Source of the DNA: Chloroflexota bacterium
Lineage (GTDB): Bacteria; Chloroflexota; Anaerolineae; Aggregatilineales; Phototrophicaceae
Direction: 5' to 3'
Assembly: GCA_011523515.1 (NCBI GenBank)
Contig: WTGO01000118.1
Coordinates: 1 to 64,000, forward strand
Length of the DNA stretch: 64,000 nucleotides
In this document: positions 43,355 to 52,656 of the stretch, piece by piece
Numbering within the stretch: the first letter of the stretch is position 1
How the letters are laid out: each line of letters opens with the position of its first letter
The notes under the pieces: generated by a model
What the model was told of the DNA's origin: nothing
What the model saw: only the letters and a program-made list of their open reading frames with translations
Database searches by the model: none
Translations under genes and position numbers: made by a program

Positions 43355-43798
43355 TTATAATTCCAGATTCTCTGGCTGCTGGGCCTGATGCGGATGCTCG
43401 CCGCCGGCATAAACCTTCAGCTTTTTGAACATCTGCCGCCCGAGCGGGCCTTTCGGCAGCATGCCCTTGATGGCGTACTTCAGCGCGCGGTTGGGATAGC
43501 GGGCCATGAGCTCGCGCAGGGTCAGGCTCTTGAGTCCGCCGGGATAGCCGCTGTGCCGATAGTAGATCTTCTGGTCCATACGTTTGCCGGTGACGTGGAT
43601 CTTGTCGGCATTGACGATGACGACATAGTCGCCGGTATCGAGATGGGGCGTAAAATAGGGTTTGTGCGTCCCGCGCAGCAGCGGCGCCACCTTGGACGCT
43701 ACGCGGCCCAAGGTCATCCCTTTGGCGTCTATCACCCACCAGCGCCGCTCGATGACGGCCGGCGTCGTGGCGTAGGTCTTCTGGACCTGATGTTTCAT
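43355..43798 (-). CDS. rplM: 50S ribosomal protein L13
   Basis: 147 aa, early-assembly large-subunit protein. Diagnostic [33 protein letters not shown] and [19 protein letters not shown]. The ATG overlaps the truA stop by 4 bases (ATGA), and its ribosome site GGAGGAATCA lies in truA. Confidence 0.97.
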   Translation of the reverse strand: MKHQVQKTYATTPAVIERRWWVIDAKGMTLGRVASKVAPLLRGTHKPYFTPHLDTGDYVVIVNADKIHVTGKRMDQKIYYRHSGYPGGLKSLTLRELMARYPNRALKYAIKGMLPKGPLGRQMFKKLKVYAGGEHPHQAQQPENLEL

Positions 43799-44625
43799 AT
43801 TGATTCCTCCAGCGGCGCCTCGGCCGCCCCGGCAGCGGTTCTAATTGTTGAGTAATTTGCTTTATGCCGCGGCGAATATCCAACCGCTTCCAGAACTAAT
43901 CCCTGCGGCGGCGCCAGCACTTTCGCGCGTTCGACATCGCAGCTGCGCAAGATATCTTCAAAGCCTTGAAGCGAGAGCTTGCCTCGCCCGACCTGCACCA
44001 TCGTTCCCACGAGCCGGCGCGCCATGTGATACAAGAACGCTGTACCGCGAATCCGGTAGGTGTAAGCCGCTCCGTACTCCTTGGTTTCAGCCTCCCAGCG
44101 CGACTGGAAAATTTGGCGTACCGTATTGTCGCTGCCTTGCTGCGGCGCCGTGCCGAAGGCGCCAAAATCGTGCTCGCCCAAGCATTTCGCCGCTGCCTCC
44201 CGCATCGAGTCGACGTGCAGCCGTTCGCCCACCAACTGCCATGCCGTGCGATTCAGCAGGGGATTTCGCGCCTTCACGGTGGCGATGCGATAGGCGTATT
44301 GCCGCCAGCGCGCATCATAGCGCGGATGAAAATCGTCCTGCCGCCATAGACGCTGCAGGGCGATGTCGAGCGGCAGCTGAGAATTTATCGCGCGCAACAG
44401 ATCGTCCTCACCGTGATTCCAGTCGACATCAAAAGCGATGACCTGCCCCAACGCGTGCACTCCGGTATCCGTGCGCCCGGCGCCGATGACTGCGCAGGTT
44501 TGCCTGGTCACCGCCGCAACAGCCGCTTCGACCGCCGCCTGAATGGTCGGCGTCGGCGCGGGCTGACGTTGAAAGCCCTGATACTCGGCGCCGTCGTAAG
44601 CCAGGATGGCGGCGTACCTGTGCAT
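43795..44625 (-). CDS. truA: tRNA pseudouridine(38-40) synthase
   Basis: 276 aa. Catalytic aspartate D53 in [30 protein letters not shown] at the N-terminus binds RNA, and [20 protein letters not shown] is the conserved C-terminal half signature. It modifies the anticodon stem-loop of tRNAs. It sits between rplQ and rplM, the usual position in Gram-positive-like alpha operons. Confidence 0.95.
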   Translation of the reverse strand: MHRYAAILAYDGAEYQGFQRQPAPTPTIQAAVEAAVAAVTRQTCAVIGAGRTDTGVHALGQVIAFDVDWNHGEDDLLRAINSQLPLDIALQRLWRQDDFHPRYDARWRQYAYRIATVKARNPLLNRTAWQLVGERLHVDSMREAAAKCLGEHDFGAFGTAPQQGSDNTVRQIFQSRWEAETKEYGAAYTYRIRGTAFLYHMARRLVGTMVQVGRGKLSLQGFEDILRSCDVERAKVLAPPQGLVLEAVGYSPRHKANYSTIRTAAGAAEAPLEESI

Positions 44626-44639
44626 TGCGGGTCAGCCGC

Positions 44640-45047
44640 TCAATCATCCGTCGAATAGTCTACGAGCTCAATCAGCGCCATTTCGGCGTTGTCGCCCTTG
44701 CGGGCGCCCAGTTTCAAGATGCGCGTATAACCACCGGGCCGTTCCGCGTAAAGCGGCGCCAATTCATCGAATACCTTGCCGACCAGAATACGATTGTTGT
44801 TCAGGCGCCGGGCGACCTGCCGCCGGGCGTGTACAGCGACCAGCTGATCGTCCATGGCTTCCGCCTTGGCCAGGCCGCGCTTGGCAATGGTGATCAGCCG
44901 TTCGGCATGTCCCTGAACGAATTTGGCTTTATGGAACGTGGTATTGATACGCCCGTGCGTAAAAAGCTCGCTCGCCAGGTTCATGCGCAGCGCCTTGCGG
45001 TGGCTGCCGCTCCGGTTGAGCTTCTTGCCGTGATGACGATGTCGCAT
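44640..45047 (-). CDS. rplQ: 50S ribosomal protein L17
   Basis: 135 aa. MRHRHHGKKLNRSGSHRKAL and NLASELFTHGRINTTFHKAKFV are diagnostic. The final ~15 residues are acidic (IELVDYSTDD). GAGGCG precedes the ATG; 20 bp after rpoA. Confidence 0.97.
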   Translation of the reverse strand: MRHRHHGKKLNRSGSHRKALRMNLASELFTHGRINTTFHKAKFVQGHAERLITIAKRGLAKAEAMDDQLVAVHARRQVARRLNNNRILVGKVFDELAPLYAERPGGYTRILKLGARKGDNAEMALIELVDYSTDD

Positions 45048-45067
45048 ATTTACGCCTCACTAACCTG

Positions 45068-46087
45068 CTATTCAGCCTTCTCGTGCGGCCAATAATTCTT
45101 CTCTTGCAGCTTCTCTTCCAGCTCGTCCAGAGACTTCTCGCCGAAGTTGCGGATCGCCAGCATGGCATCGGGACCGCGATTCAGCATATCCAATACATCG
45201 CCGACCGAGGTGATGCCGGTTCGCTTTAAGGAGTTGAAGACGCGCACGCTCAGATCCAATTCTTCGATCGGCTTGTCATAGAGCGGCGGGTAAGTCGGCT
45301 CGTCTTCGATTTGCGGCGGCAGCTCGATGGATTGGAACCAGTCTTCGTCAACGCCGGCGATGACCTTGAGGTGATGCATCATGATCTGCGCCGACTGCGC
45401 CATCGCTGCTTCCGGTCGAATGGTGCCGTCCGTCCATACTTCGAGCACCAGCCGGTCGTAGTTGGTCCGCTGGCCCACGCGAGCGCGCTCGACTTCGTAG
45501 TTGACGCGCTTAATTGGGCTGAAGACGGCATCAACCGGCAGCTCGCCGATTGGCAAACGTCCGCGGTCTTCGGCCGGGCTGAAGCCACGGCCGGATTGGA
45601 CTTCGAATTCCATTTCAATGTTGACGTCACGGTCGTCAACCGTGAACAAATAGAGGCTGGGATTTTCGATCTGCACCTCGGCCGGCGCCTGGATGTCAGC
45701 GGCGGTCACCGTTCCTTCCGCGCCACGGTGCTCCAGGCGCAGGCGCGAGCTCTCGGCGCCGATTAGAATCAGCCGCAGCTGCTTGACCTGCAAAATCAGC
45801 TGGGTCATATCTTCGCGGACGGAGGGAATCTCAGAGAATTCGTGATGTACATCGGAGACGCGAATACTCGTCACGGCCGCGCCGGGCAGGGACGAAAGCA
45901 GGATTCGGCGCAAGGCGTTGCCCAGCGTCAGACCATAACCACTTTCCAGGGGGCTGATGACGAAACGACCGTAATCCCTGGTGATATTCTGGCTCTCCAC
46001 CTGATGCGGCAGCACCATATTGGCGGTAACCAGATTTGCATCGACCGAGCTTGCGCTCACCGCTGCGGGTTCAGACGAAATAACCAT
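45068..46087 (-). CDS. rpoA: DNA-directed RNA polymerase subunit alpha
   Basis: 339 aa. The N-terminal assembly domain includes GRFVISPLESGYGLTLGNALRRILLSSLPGAAV and the insert-domain sequence ILIGAESSRL. The C-terminal domain, which contacts UP elements and activators, begins DLSVRVFNSLKRTGITSVGDVL and ends NFGEKSLDELEEKLQE. The first ~33 residues are a non-standard, low-complexity lead (SSEPAAVSASSVDANLVT). It directly follows rpsK, whereas rpsD normally intervenes. Confidence 0.97.
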   Translation of the reverse strand: MVISSEPAAVSASSVDANLVTANMVLPHQVESQNITRDYGRFVISPLESGYGLTLGNALRRILLSSLPGAAVTSIRVSDVHHEFSEIPSVREDMTQLILQVKQLRLILIGAESSRLRLEHRGAEGTVTAADIQAPAEVQIENPSLYLFTVDDRDVNIEMEFEVQSGRGFSPAEDRGRLPIGELPVDAVFSPIKRVNYEVERARVGQRTNYDRLVLEVWTDGTIRPEAAMAQSAQIMMHHLKVIAGVDEDWFQSIELPPQIEDEPTYPPLYDKPIEELDLSVRVFNSLKRTGITSVGDVLDMLNRGPDAMLAIRNFGEKSLDELEEKLQEKNYWPHEKAE

Positions 46088-46107
46088 AGTGGCGGAGTAC
46101 CTTTCGA

Positions 46108-46506
46108 CTATACGCGCCGGCGTTTCGGCGGACGAACACCATTATGCGGCACAGGCGTCACGTCCGTGATTGATCGTACCTTCAACCCGCTCTGCTGAAT
46201 CGACCGGATGGCCGCTTCGCGACCCGGGCCGGGGCCTTTGACAAAGATGTCCACTTCTTTCATGCCGTGCTGCTGCGAATTGGCCGCTGCCGTTTCCGCC
46301 GCCATACGGGCCGCGTAGGGGGTGTTCTTGCGGCTGCCCGCAAAGCCGGAGGTGCCGGCGCTGGCCCACGTGATTACATTGCCCGACTGATCCGTCATGG
46401 ATACGATGGTGTTGTTGAAGGTGGCATATATATGCGCTTGACCATAGGGTATATTCTTGAAAACGCGCCTGCCCGCACTGCGACTGGTTCTTCTCGCTCT
46501 CGCCAT
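46108..46506 (-). CDS. rpsK: 30S ribosomal protein S11
   Basis: 132 aa. [28 protein letters not shown] and the C-terminal [22 protein letters not shown] are diagnostic of this platform protein. GGAGCG ribosome site. 20 bp before rpoA with no room for rpsD. Confidence 0.97.
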   Translation of the reverse strand: MARARRTSRSAGRRVFKNIPYGQAHIYATFNNTIVSMTDQSGNVITWASAGTSGFAGSRKNTPYAARMAAETAAANSQQHGMKEVDIFVKGPGPGREAAIRSIQQSGLKVRSITDVTPVPHNGVRPPKRRRV

Positions 46507-46630
46507 CTAATCGCTCCAGATGCTCTAGTGATTCTTCTCTACACAGGTTGGGACGATCCCGACCTGCAGCCTGCGTTCGACGCCGGCTGATTCGCTTTCA
46601 CCGCGCCACATGCTGACAGGCAACGCCAGC

Positions 46631-47017
46631 TTACTTCTTGGTTGCGCCGCGCCGACGGCCGCGCCCGGCTACGGTCTGCTTCTTGCCGCGCCGCGTACGT
46701 CCATTGGTGCGCGTACGCTGGCCGCGCACGGGCAGACGCCGGCGATGCCGCAAACCGCGGTAGGAATTGATTTCCATCAAGCGCTTGATATTCAGCTGCG
46801 TTTGGCGGCGCAGATCGCCCTCAATCGTCAGCGAGCCAATCAACTCGCGCAAGCGCTGAACTTCGCTTTCGCTGAGATCGCGCACGCGCGTGCTGTGGTC
46901 GATGCCGGCCGAATTCAAAAGCTTCTGACTGGTGGATTTGCCGATGCCGTAGATGTAGGTCAAGCCGATAACGACGCGCTTGTCCCGCGGCAGGTCAACA
47001 CCTTCAATACGAGCCAT
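46631..47017 (-). CDS. rpsM: 30S ribosomal protein S13
   Basis: 128 aa. [25 protein letters not shown] with HhH region and the basic tail [20 protein letters not shown], which contacts the P-site tRNA. Strong AAGGAG ribosome site. A 124-bp spacer separates it from rpsK; I see no gene there. Confidence 0.97.
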   Translation of the reverse strand: MARIEGVDLPRDKRVVIGLTYIYGIGKSTSQKLLNSAGIDHSTRVRDLSESEVQRLRELIGSLTIEGDLRRQTQLNIKRLMEINSYRGLRHRRRLPVRGQRTRTNGRTRRGKKQTVAGRGRRRGATKK

Positions 47018-47045
47018 AAATCCAACTCCTTTTTAAGTTCGGCGC

Positions 47046-47159
47046 TCAACCCTGCCGCTGCTTGTGTTTTGGGTTATCACAAATGACCATCACGCGGCGG
47101 TTGCGCTTGATAATGCGGCACTTCGGGCAACGGCGCTTAACGCTGGCTGATACTTTCAT
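47046..47159 (-). CDS. rpmJ: 50S ribosomal protein L36 (zinc-binding form)
   Basis: 37 aa. The translation [20 protein letters not shown], continuing [17 protein letters not shown], retains the C-x2-C...C...H zinc ligands, so this is the C+ form. ATG at 47159 with GAGGCGG upstream; stop TGA 47046-47048. First gene after the internal promoter at 47315-47342. Confidence 0.93.
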   Translation of the reverse strand: MKVSASVKRRCPKCRIIKRNRRVMVICDNPKHKQRQG

Positions 47160-47314
47160 GAATTCCGCCTCGGTTTCGTTCTACTCGTTTACATTGCAAA
47201 ACGCGCGATTTACGAGCCCATCTGCCCGCAGACGCGCCACTCACTAATTGTTCACCTATTGGTTGATTCTCGACCGTCCCAAATATGCGCCGGGACATGT
47301 GACAACGACCGAGC

Positions 47315-47342
47315 ATTGTATCATACAATATGGGCCTGTCAA
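47315..47342 (-). promoter_or_regulatory. Near-consensus promoter of the rpmJ-rpsM-rpsK-rpoA... unit with palindromic -10
   Basis: On the minus strand TTGACA (plus 47337-47342), a 16-bp spacer and TACAAT (plus 47315-47320). The 15-bp palindrome ATTGTAT-C-ATACAAT (47315-47329) covers the -10 and could be an operator. Predicted transcription starts ~150 nt before rpmJ. Confidence 0.75.
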
Positions 47343-47362
47343 AGGACTATTATTCAGGCGAT

Positions 47363-48784
47363 TCATTCGTTGTTGCCGATGTAAAACGCGGGCGGACGCA
47401 GGTCCAGCAGGCAGCTGTGTAAAGGCGTTTCGGTCGGATTGGCCAAGAATGCGGCCACAACCGCTTCGGCACAGGGTTCGTATTCCAGCACACCATGCCC
47501 GAGATGTGGAAAGACTCGGCGCCATATCAACGGCGACGCGGACAAAGCTCCTGGCGCCAGCGCGATTGGGTCATAGGCGCCCGCCAGATACAGAGTTGGA
47601 ATTTCATGTGCCGGCGGCTCAACCTTGATGCCTGCTCCGGCGGCGATCCAGATGTCACAATCTTCCAGGAGTTTCAGCGCGGACTCTACCAACGGATGAA
47701 ATGCCGCTGGCAAGCCTTCCGCACTCGCCATGATCTTCTCGGAAGAAGTCAGCGCGGTCTCGTCGGCACACAGGGCGCTGAAGTAAAGACCTTCGCTGTG
47801 GGAGTCCAGGTCGGGAGACTCCTGAACATGCGCAATGCTTTGCGGGGAAGTCAGATAAACAGCATTCTCCGCGATGGCGACGACCAGCGCCGGAATATAG
47901 GGCAGCCTGTTGGAATCAGCCAGCATGTTGCGCAACAAAATCGCGAAACTTTCACTATCGAGCCGCAAGGCAAAGCCCGGCAACATACCAGCGACTTCCA
48001 CAGGCTGGGTATCCAGAGCCGCTGCCGCCCGGCTGAACTGCCCCGATAACTCCGGATAAGCGGCGTGGCAGGCGACGTTAGTCCGGCAATCGGCGAAAAG
48101 TCGTTGTATTGACCGCCATGCAATTCCAGGGGCGTTTTCCAAAGCGCTCTCTGAGCCTGTATAAGCGCTGTCGAGTACCATAGCCCGAACGCGCTGCGGC
48201 AACTGCTGCGCCACCAGCAGCGCCAGCCGGGCGCCATAAGATCGCGCATAGATGTTAGCGCCGTCCAATTCCATCGCCATCATCAGGTCGGCGATGTCCT
48301 GCGCCATTGACTCGGCGCTGTAAGCCGATAGATTGATTCCAGCCGCCAACAAACGTTCACGACATTTAGCCAAAGGGTCTTCATCGACGCTCGCGTCGAA
48401 TTCGGGGCAATCCAGCGTTGGACGAGAGAGGCCGGTTCCGCGCTGATCCACCAGGATGATGTCGTGGGCATCGCGCAGCGAAGTATTTAGCCACCAGCCA
48501 GTGTCATACGACGCTGAATCGCCCGGACCGCCGGCCAAATATACGATTGGCGAATGGCCTTTGTTGACGCGGGCTGGCAGGCGAATGACAAATATTGAAA
48601 TTTCAGGGCTGTCTGCCGAGGTACGATCTTCCGGCACGTGCAGCCGACCGCAATTCATGCCTGGCGCAGTGGACGACATCAGACTCTCTGGGCACGGCTG
48701 TGAAACAAAGCGCGCGACTTGGGTCTGCGCCGCCCCCGGCAGAACAGCCGCCCAGAAAAGTAAAAGGGAGAATATCGGCTTCAT
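47363..48784 (-). CDS. Secreted alpha/beta-hydrolase (tripeptidyl aminopeptidase/TAP-like)
   Basis: A 473-aa exported serine hydrolase. Signal peptide ~1-20 (FSLLLFWAAVLPGAAQ). An oxyanion-loop segment IVYLAGGPGDSAS and DIILVDQRGTGLS match the S33/TAP peptidase group. The nucleophile elbow reads YARSYGARLALL (A-R-S-Y-G instead of GxSxG), the acid is near YLAGAYDPIA and the catalytic His near FPHLGHGVLEYEPC. Several cysteines suggest disulfides. It lies 11 bp after map inside the ribosomal cluster, at the usual infA position, and before a fresh promoter for rpmJ. Peptide or ester substrate unknown. Confidence 0.87.
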   Translation of the reverse strand: MKPIFSLLLFWAAVLPGAAQTQVARFVSQPCPESLMSSTAPGMNCGRLHVPEDRTSADSPEISIFVIRLPARVNKGHSPIVYLAGGPGDSASYDTGWWLNTSLRDAHDIILVDQRGTGLSRPTLDCPEFDASVDEDPLAKCRERLLAAGINLSAYSAESMAQDIADLMMAMELDGANIYARSYGARLALLVAQQLPQRVRAMVLDSAYTGSESALENAPGIAWRSIQRLFADCRTNVACHAAYPELSGQFSRAAAALDTQPVEVAGMLPGFALRLDSESFAILLRNMLADSNRLPYIPALVVAIAENAVYLTSPQSIAHVQESPDLDSHSEGLYFSALCADETALTSSEKIMASAEGLPAAFHPLVESALKLLEDCDIWIAAGAGIKVEPPAHEIPTLYLAGAYDPIALAPGALSASPLIWRRVFPHLGHGVLEYEPCAEAVVAAFLANPTETPLHSCLLDLRPPAFYIGNNE

Positions 48785-48795
48785 TCCAGGCGGCG

Positions 48796-49581
48796 CTAGG
48801 GCAAGGTCAGAATGAGCGGCCCGTCTTCAGTGATGGCGACTGAGTGCTCGAAGTGCGCGGTCAGCGAGCCGTCCTTCGTGACCACGGTCCAGCCGTCATC
48901 CAGCTCCATCAGATCGGGACGGCCGGCGATCAGCATGGGCTCGATGGCGTAGGTCATGCCCGGCAGCAGCTCGTAGTCCTGCCATTGGACGCGGCTCTTC
49001 TTGCCGGGCCACCAATTAGGCACCTGCGGCTCTTCATGCATGGCCTTGCCGACGCCGTGGCCAGTATATTCGCGGGCGACGCTGTAGCCGGCTCTGGCCG
49101 CGCATTTGGCGGTTGCTTTGGCCACATCGCTAATGCGGTTGCCGACGACCGAAGCTGCAATCGCCGCTGCCAGAGCATCCTCTGTCGCCCCCATCAGCCG
49201 GCGCGCCGAACGGCTGATCTCGCCGACCGGATGGGTGAAGGCGGCATCGCCCACGTAGCCTTGGTAGAAGCAGGCGACATCCACGCTGATGATATCGCCC
49301 GCCGCCAAAACACGATTATCGGAGGGAATGCCGTGCACCAATTCCTGATTAATACAAGCGGTGATAGTGGCCGGGTAAGGCGGGTGATTGCCAGGCGCGT
49401 AGCCGAGAAAACAGGGTTCGGCGCCATGGTCGCGCAGTACCGTTAGCCCGAGTGTGTCGAGGGCTTTTGTGGTGATGCCGGGCTCAATCGCGCGGCGCAT
49501 TTCTTCATGCGCGGCGGCGACGATGCGTCCGGCTTGGCGCATGACTTGCAATTCGTCTGAGGTCTTTAGAACCGGCGCCAT
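48796..49581 (-). CDS. map: Methionine aminopeptidase, type I
   Basis: A 261-aa cytoplasmic metalloprotease that removes the initiator methionine. Metal-binding residues are seen in SVDVACFYQGYVGDAAFTH (two Asp), TGHGVGKAMHEEP (His) and AIEPMLIAG and HSVAITEDG (two Glu). Start ATG 49581 gives the family N-terminus (VLKTSDELQVMRQAGRIVA); the frame is open to 49701 but overlaps adk. It follows secY-adk in the conserved order. Confidence 0.95.
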   Translation of the reverse strand: MAPVLKTSDELQVMRQAGRIVAAAHEEMRRAIEPGITTKALDTLGLTVLRDHGAEPCFLGYAPGNHPPYPATITACINQELVHGIPSDNRVLAAGDIISVDVACFYQGYVGDAAFTHPVGEISRSARRLMGATEDALAAAIAASVVGNRISDVAKATAKCAARAGYSVAREYTGHGVGKAMHEEPQVPNWWPGKKSRVQWQDYELLPGMTYAIEPMLIAGRPDLMELDDGWTVVTKDGSLTAHFEHSVAITEDGPLILTLP

Positions 49582-49609
49582 GGCACTCGTCTCAACCGCT
49601 CCCCGGATG

Positions 49610-50311
49610 CTACAGACTCTCCAGCGCCTGGCGGATGTCTGTCCAGACAGCCTCAATGCGCTGATCGGCATTGATCTTCTGCACCCTGCCGCCGGATTCA
49701 AAATGGCTGATTAGAGCGCGCGTCGTGTCGAGGTAGGTATCGATTCGCTGGATGATGGCATCGGCGCTGGCGTCATCGGGTCGGCGCCTGAGCATACTCC
49801 CGTCCGCGCGCAGCGAAGCCTCGAGCCGCGGCGGGAAACAATCTGAGTCGTCATTTGTCCAGGCAAAATCTACGCCGTCTGCGTTGTAGTAGTAGTTGTA
49901 GCTGCCGCCATCAGCATCGGTGACGCGTCCAAAGGCGCGTTTGAAGGCTGTGTACAAATCCAGTTCCAGCAGCAGCACGGCATTGACGCGGGCGCCTTTC
50001 TCAGCCAGGTGGGATTCGAGGAAAGCCGCCTGGGCCTGATTGCGGGGATAACCATCCAGAATGACACCATTCCGCGCATCGGCCTGCGTCAGGCGATCCA
50101 CCACGATGGCGTTGGTGGTTTCGTCATCGACCAGCTTGCCCGAAGCCATGATGTCTTGCACTTTGCGCGCCAGGTCATCGCTGCGCGCGCGCATGGCGCG
50201 GAAGAGGTCGCCGGTCGATACTTGCGGAATGCCAAAGTGTTCCTCGATAAGCTTGGCCTGCAAACCCTTGCCGGCGCCCTGAACTCCCATCAAGATCACG
50301 TACAAGCTCAT
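49610..50311 (-). CDS. adk: Adenylate kinase, divergent
   Basis: A 233-aa nucleoside monophosphate kinase. The P-loop is MGVQGAGKGLQA (usual GPPGAGKGTQ), the AMP site QVSTGDLFRAMRA, then GVILDGYPRNQAQAAFLE. The LID region is enlarged and unusual (YNYYYNADGVDFAWTNDDSDC, no zinc Cys quartet), ending with LRRRPDDASADAIIQRI. The position between secY and map supports Adk, but LID and P-loop changes could mean altered nucleotide preference. Start ATG 50311 has GGAG 8 nt upstream; codons up to 50362 are not expected. Confidence 0.9.
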   Translation of the reverse strand: MSLYVILMGVQGAGKGLQAKLIEEHFGIPQVSTGDLFRAMRARSDDLARKVQDIMASGKLVDDETTNAIVVDRLTQADARNGVILDGYPRNQAQAAFLESHLAEKGARVNAVLLLELDLYTAFKRAFGRVTDADGGSYNYYYNADGVDFAWTNDDSDCFPPRLEASLRADGSMLRRRPDDASADAIIQRIDTYLDTTRALISHFESGGRVQKINADQRIEAVWTDIRQALESL

Positions 50312-50425
50312 CGCTTCAACTCCGGTAATTCCGGCCCGCTGGTCAATCAAGACAGCGGACAATTGGCAAAAATAAAGCCGAGCAGACCTACACCCGGCTT
50401 GATTACACTTGCTGTTCGGCTTCGG

Positions 50426-51772
50426 CTAGCGCATGAAGCCTTCGTAGTTGCGCATGACGAGTTGAGCTTCCAGCTGGCGCATGGTATCAATGACGACGCC
50501 GACCACGATGATGAGGCCCGAGCCGGAAATCACCAGACCGGCGTTAATGACCGCGCCGGAGGCGGAGGCTTCCAGCGGGAAGATGACCCGATTCACCAGA
50601 TCGACCATACCCGGGATGATCGCGATAACGCCCAGGAAGAAGGCGCCGACGAAGGTGATGCGCCGCGTCGTCGTCTTGATATAGTCTTCAGTGCGTTTAC
50701 CGGGGCGGATTCCCGGAATGAAGCCGCCGTTGCGCTGCAGAGTCTCGGCCAGGTTTTGGTTGCCCACCATGACTTCGGCGTAAAAGAAGGTGAAGCCCAC
50801 CGTCATCAGGAAAAACGTGCCCCAGTAGAGCAAGCCTTGCTGATTGCCGAAGGTGGTCTGAATCGTATTGCCCACCGCGCCCGGCGGGAACAGACTGGCG
50901 ATTATGGCCGGGAAGGTGATGATCGACTGGGCGAAAATCAGCGGGATCATGCCGACCGGGTTGACGCGCAACGGGATGAAGCTGTCTTGCTGCGCGAATT
51001 GACGATTGCCGCGTACCCGGCGGCCGTATTGGACTGGAATGCGCCGTACGCCTTCCTGGATGATAACCACCGCCAAGACGCTCAGCACCGTGATGACGAT
51101 GAAGAGCACAAGATTGTAGATGCTGCGGTCGGGCTGCTGGGTCAGAAGCCGGATGAGATTCTGCGGCGCCTGGGCGACGATGCCGGCGAAGATGATGATC
51201 GAGATGCCATTGCCGATACCCTGCTCGGTAATCAGCTCGCCCAGCCAGATGGCGAACATAGTGCCGGCTGTCATGGTCGTCAACACCGAGACGGTCAGCA
51301 GCAGATTGCTGCCGAGACCGAAGCCGAAGCCCGGTATGATCTCGGCGCCGGTCCCGGTGGCCAGGTTGAAGATGCTGATTTGGCCCAGCGCTTGCAGGAC
51401 GGCCATGGGGATGGCGACATAGTAGGTATAGCGCTGGATTTTCTCCTGACCGCCCGGCTCGCGCTGGATGCGCTCGAGCGCCGGCACAATCGGCACCAGC
51501 AACTGGAAGATAATCGAGGCGGTAATGTAGGGATACACGCCGTTGGCGATCACGCTGAAGTTAGCCACCGCGCCGCCCGAAAGCAAGTTCATCACTTGAA
51601 TGAGATTGCCGGCGCTACTGCCGCTCTCGAACACCTGCCGCAGCACATTTCTGTCGACGCCAACTACCGGCACATGCGCGGCGAATTGATAGACGATCAG
51701 AATGAAGACCGTAAACAGGAGTTTGTTTCGCACATCCGGCAGGCGCCAGGCGTTTCGCAATGCTTGAATCAT
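50426..51772 (-). CDS. secY: Preprotein translocase subunit SecY
   Basis: 448 aa with ten hydrophobic segments. Diagnostic DVRNKLLFTVFILIVYQFAAHVPV at TM1, the plug region after it, GIGNGISIIIFAGIV in TM4-5, and PGIRPGKRTEDYIKTTTRRI with the ribosome-binding cytosolic loop after TM8. Forms the membrane channel with SecE/SecG. Lies between rplO and adk. Confidence 0.97.
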   Translation of the reverse strand: MIQALRNAWRLPDVRNKLLFTVFILIVYQFAAHVPVVGVDRNVLRQVFESGSSAGNLIQVMNLLSGGAVANFSVIANGVYPYITASIIFQLLVPIVPALERIQREPGGQEKIQRYTYYVAIPMAVLQALGQISIFNLATGTGAEIIPGFGFGLGSNLLLTVSVLTTMTAGTMFAIWLGELITEQGIGNGISIIIFAGIVAQAPQNLIRLLTQQPDRSIYNLVLFIVITVLSVLAVVIIQEGVRRIPVQYGRRVRGNRQFAQQDSFIPLRVNPVGMIPLIFAQSIITFPAIIASLFPPGAVGNTIQTTFGNQQGLLYWGTFFLMTVGFTFFYAEVMVGNQNLAETLQRNGGFIPGIRPGKRTEDYIKTTTRRITFVGAFFLGVIAIIPGMVDLVNRVIFPLEASASGAVINAGLVISGSGLIIVVGVVIDTMRQLEAQLVMRNYEGFMR

Positions 51773-51920
51773 AAGACCAATTCCCTATCTGATATGACGA
51801 CTGTATGCCTTGGCGATGCTACAGCCGGCTGCGTAAGGCATCAACGCCATTGGCTTCAACGCTTATACGCAGCGCAGCGCGCGGGCGTTGCGGCGCCGGG
51901 TATTAGCGTGGCGCAGCCGC

Positions 51921-52448
51921 TCAGTCGCCGTCGCCAAACAGTCGTTCCATGTCGACCTTGCGCATCCGCTTCACGGTAGCGCGAGCGCCGGTTACTTTCA
52001 GCGCGTGCTGGTTGACGCTGCCGCCGGCGCCTTCAATCTTGCTCGCGGCGCTCTTGGTGAACTTATTGGCGTGAACTTCGAGCTTCTTGCTCAGCTCGCC
52101 CCGTCCCAACACCTTGATCGGGTCCCCGTCTTTGCGGACCAGGCCTACCTGCGCCAGCGACTCGCCATTTACGACCGCGCCGTCATTGAAGCGCGCTTCC
52201 AGCATGTCCACATTCACTTCTTGATACTCGATGGCGAATATATTGGTAAAGCCGCGCTTAAATGGCAGCCGCCGCACCAATGGCAACTGACCGCCTTCAA
52301 AATAGGGTCCCTTGCCGCCGCCGCTGCGGGCGCCTTGCCCTTTGTGGCCACGACCGGCGGTTTTGCCCTGTCCGGCGGCGATGCCGCGGCCGACGCGTTT
52401 CCGCCTGCGTTTTGAGCCCGGGTCAGGCTTTAAGTCATGCAGTTTCAT
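51921..52448 (-). CDS. rplO: 50S ribosomal protein L15
   Basis: 175 aa, about 25 longer than the typical protein because of a C-terminal extension after the core. The Gly/Arg-rich N-terminus [22 protein letters not shown] is diagnostic. Overlaps rpmD by 14 bp with GAGGT ribosome site. Confidence 0.96.
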   Translation of the reverse strand: MKLHDLKPDPGSKRRRKRVGRGIAAGQGKTAGRGHKGQGARSGGGKGPYFEGGQLPLVRRLPFKRGFTNIFAIEYQEVNVDMLEARFNDGAVVNGESLAQVGLVRKDGDPIKVLGRGELSKKLEVHANKFTKSAASKIEGAGGSVNQHALKVTGARATVKRMRKVDMERLFGDGD

Positions 52449-52656
52449 TCTCGTCGACCTCTGTAACTTCTTCGACCGTCACCAGGTGGCTGACCTTTTC
52501 GATCATGCCGCGAATTTGCGGCGCGTCGCCGATCAGCACACTCTGGCTCATACGGCGCAAACCCAGTGATTTTACCGTTGCCTTCTGGCGGCTGTTATAG
52601 CCGATTGGGCTCTTGACCAGCGTGACTTTGAGCAGCTTGCCGCTTTGCTCAGGCAT
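52435..52656 (-). CDS. rpmD: 50S ribosomal protein L30
   Basis: 73 aa; [27 protein letters not shown] is the L30 signature. The last ~12 residues ([10 protein letters not shown]) are an acidic extension. Its start overlaps the rpsE end by 8 bp. Confidence 0.95.
   Translation of the reverse strand: MPEQSGKLLKVTLVKSPIGYNSRQKATVKSLGLRRMSQSVLIGDAPQIRGMIEKVSHLVTVEEVTEVDENETA

Noticed and set aside
46507..46630. Missing small gene between rpsM and rpsK
   Set aside because: The 124-bp spacer has no frame with a start and ribosome site that resembles a ribosomal protein.
47160..47362. Hidden infA in the gap before rpmJ
   Set aside because: The gap is 203 bp, too short for the ~72-codon gene plus the promoter, and no frame encodes an IF1-like OB fold.
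50009..51979. A 656-codon open frame on the plus strand
   Set aside because: It runs antisense to adk and secY, which are unmistakable, and its translation is His/Asp/Arg-rich with no motif. It is a by-product of codon bias on the opposite strand.
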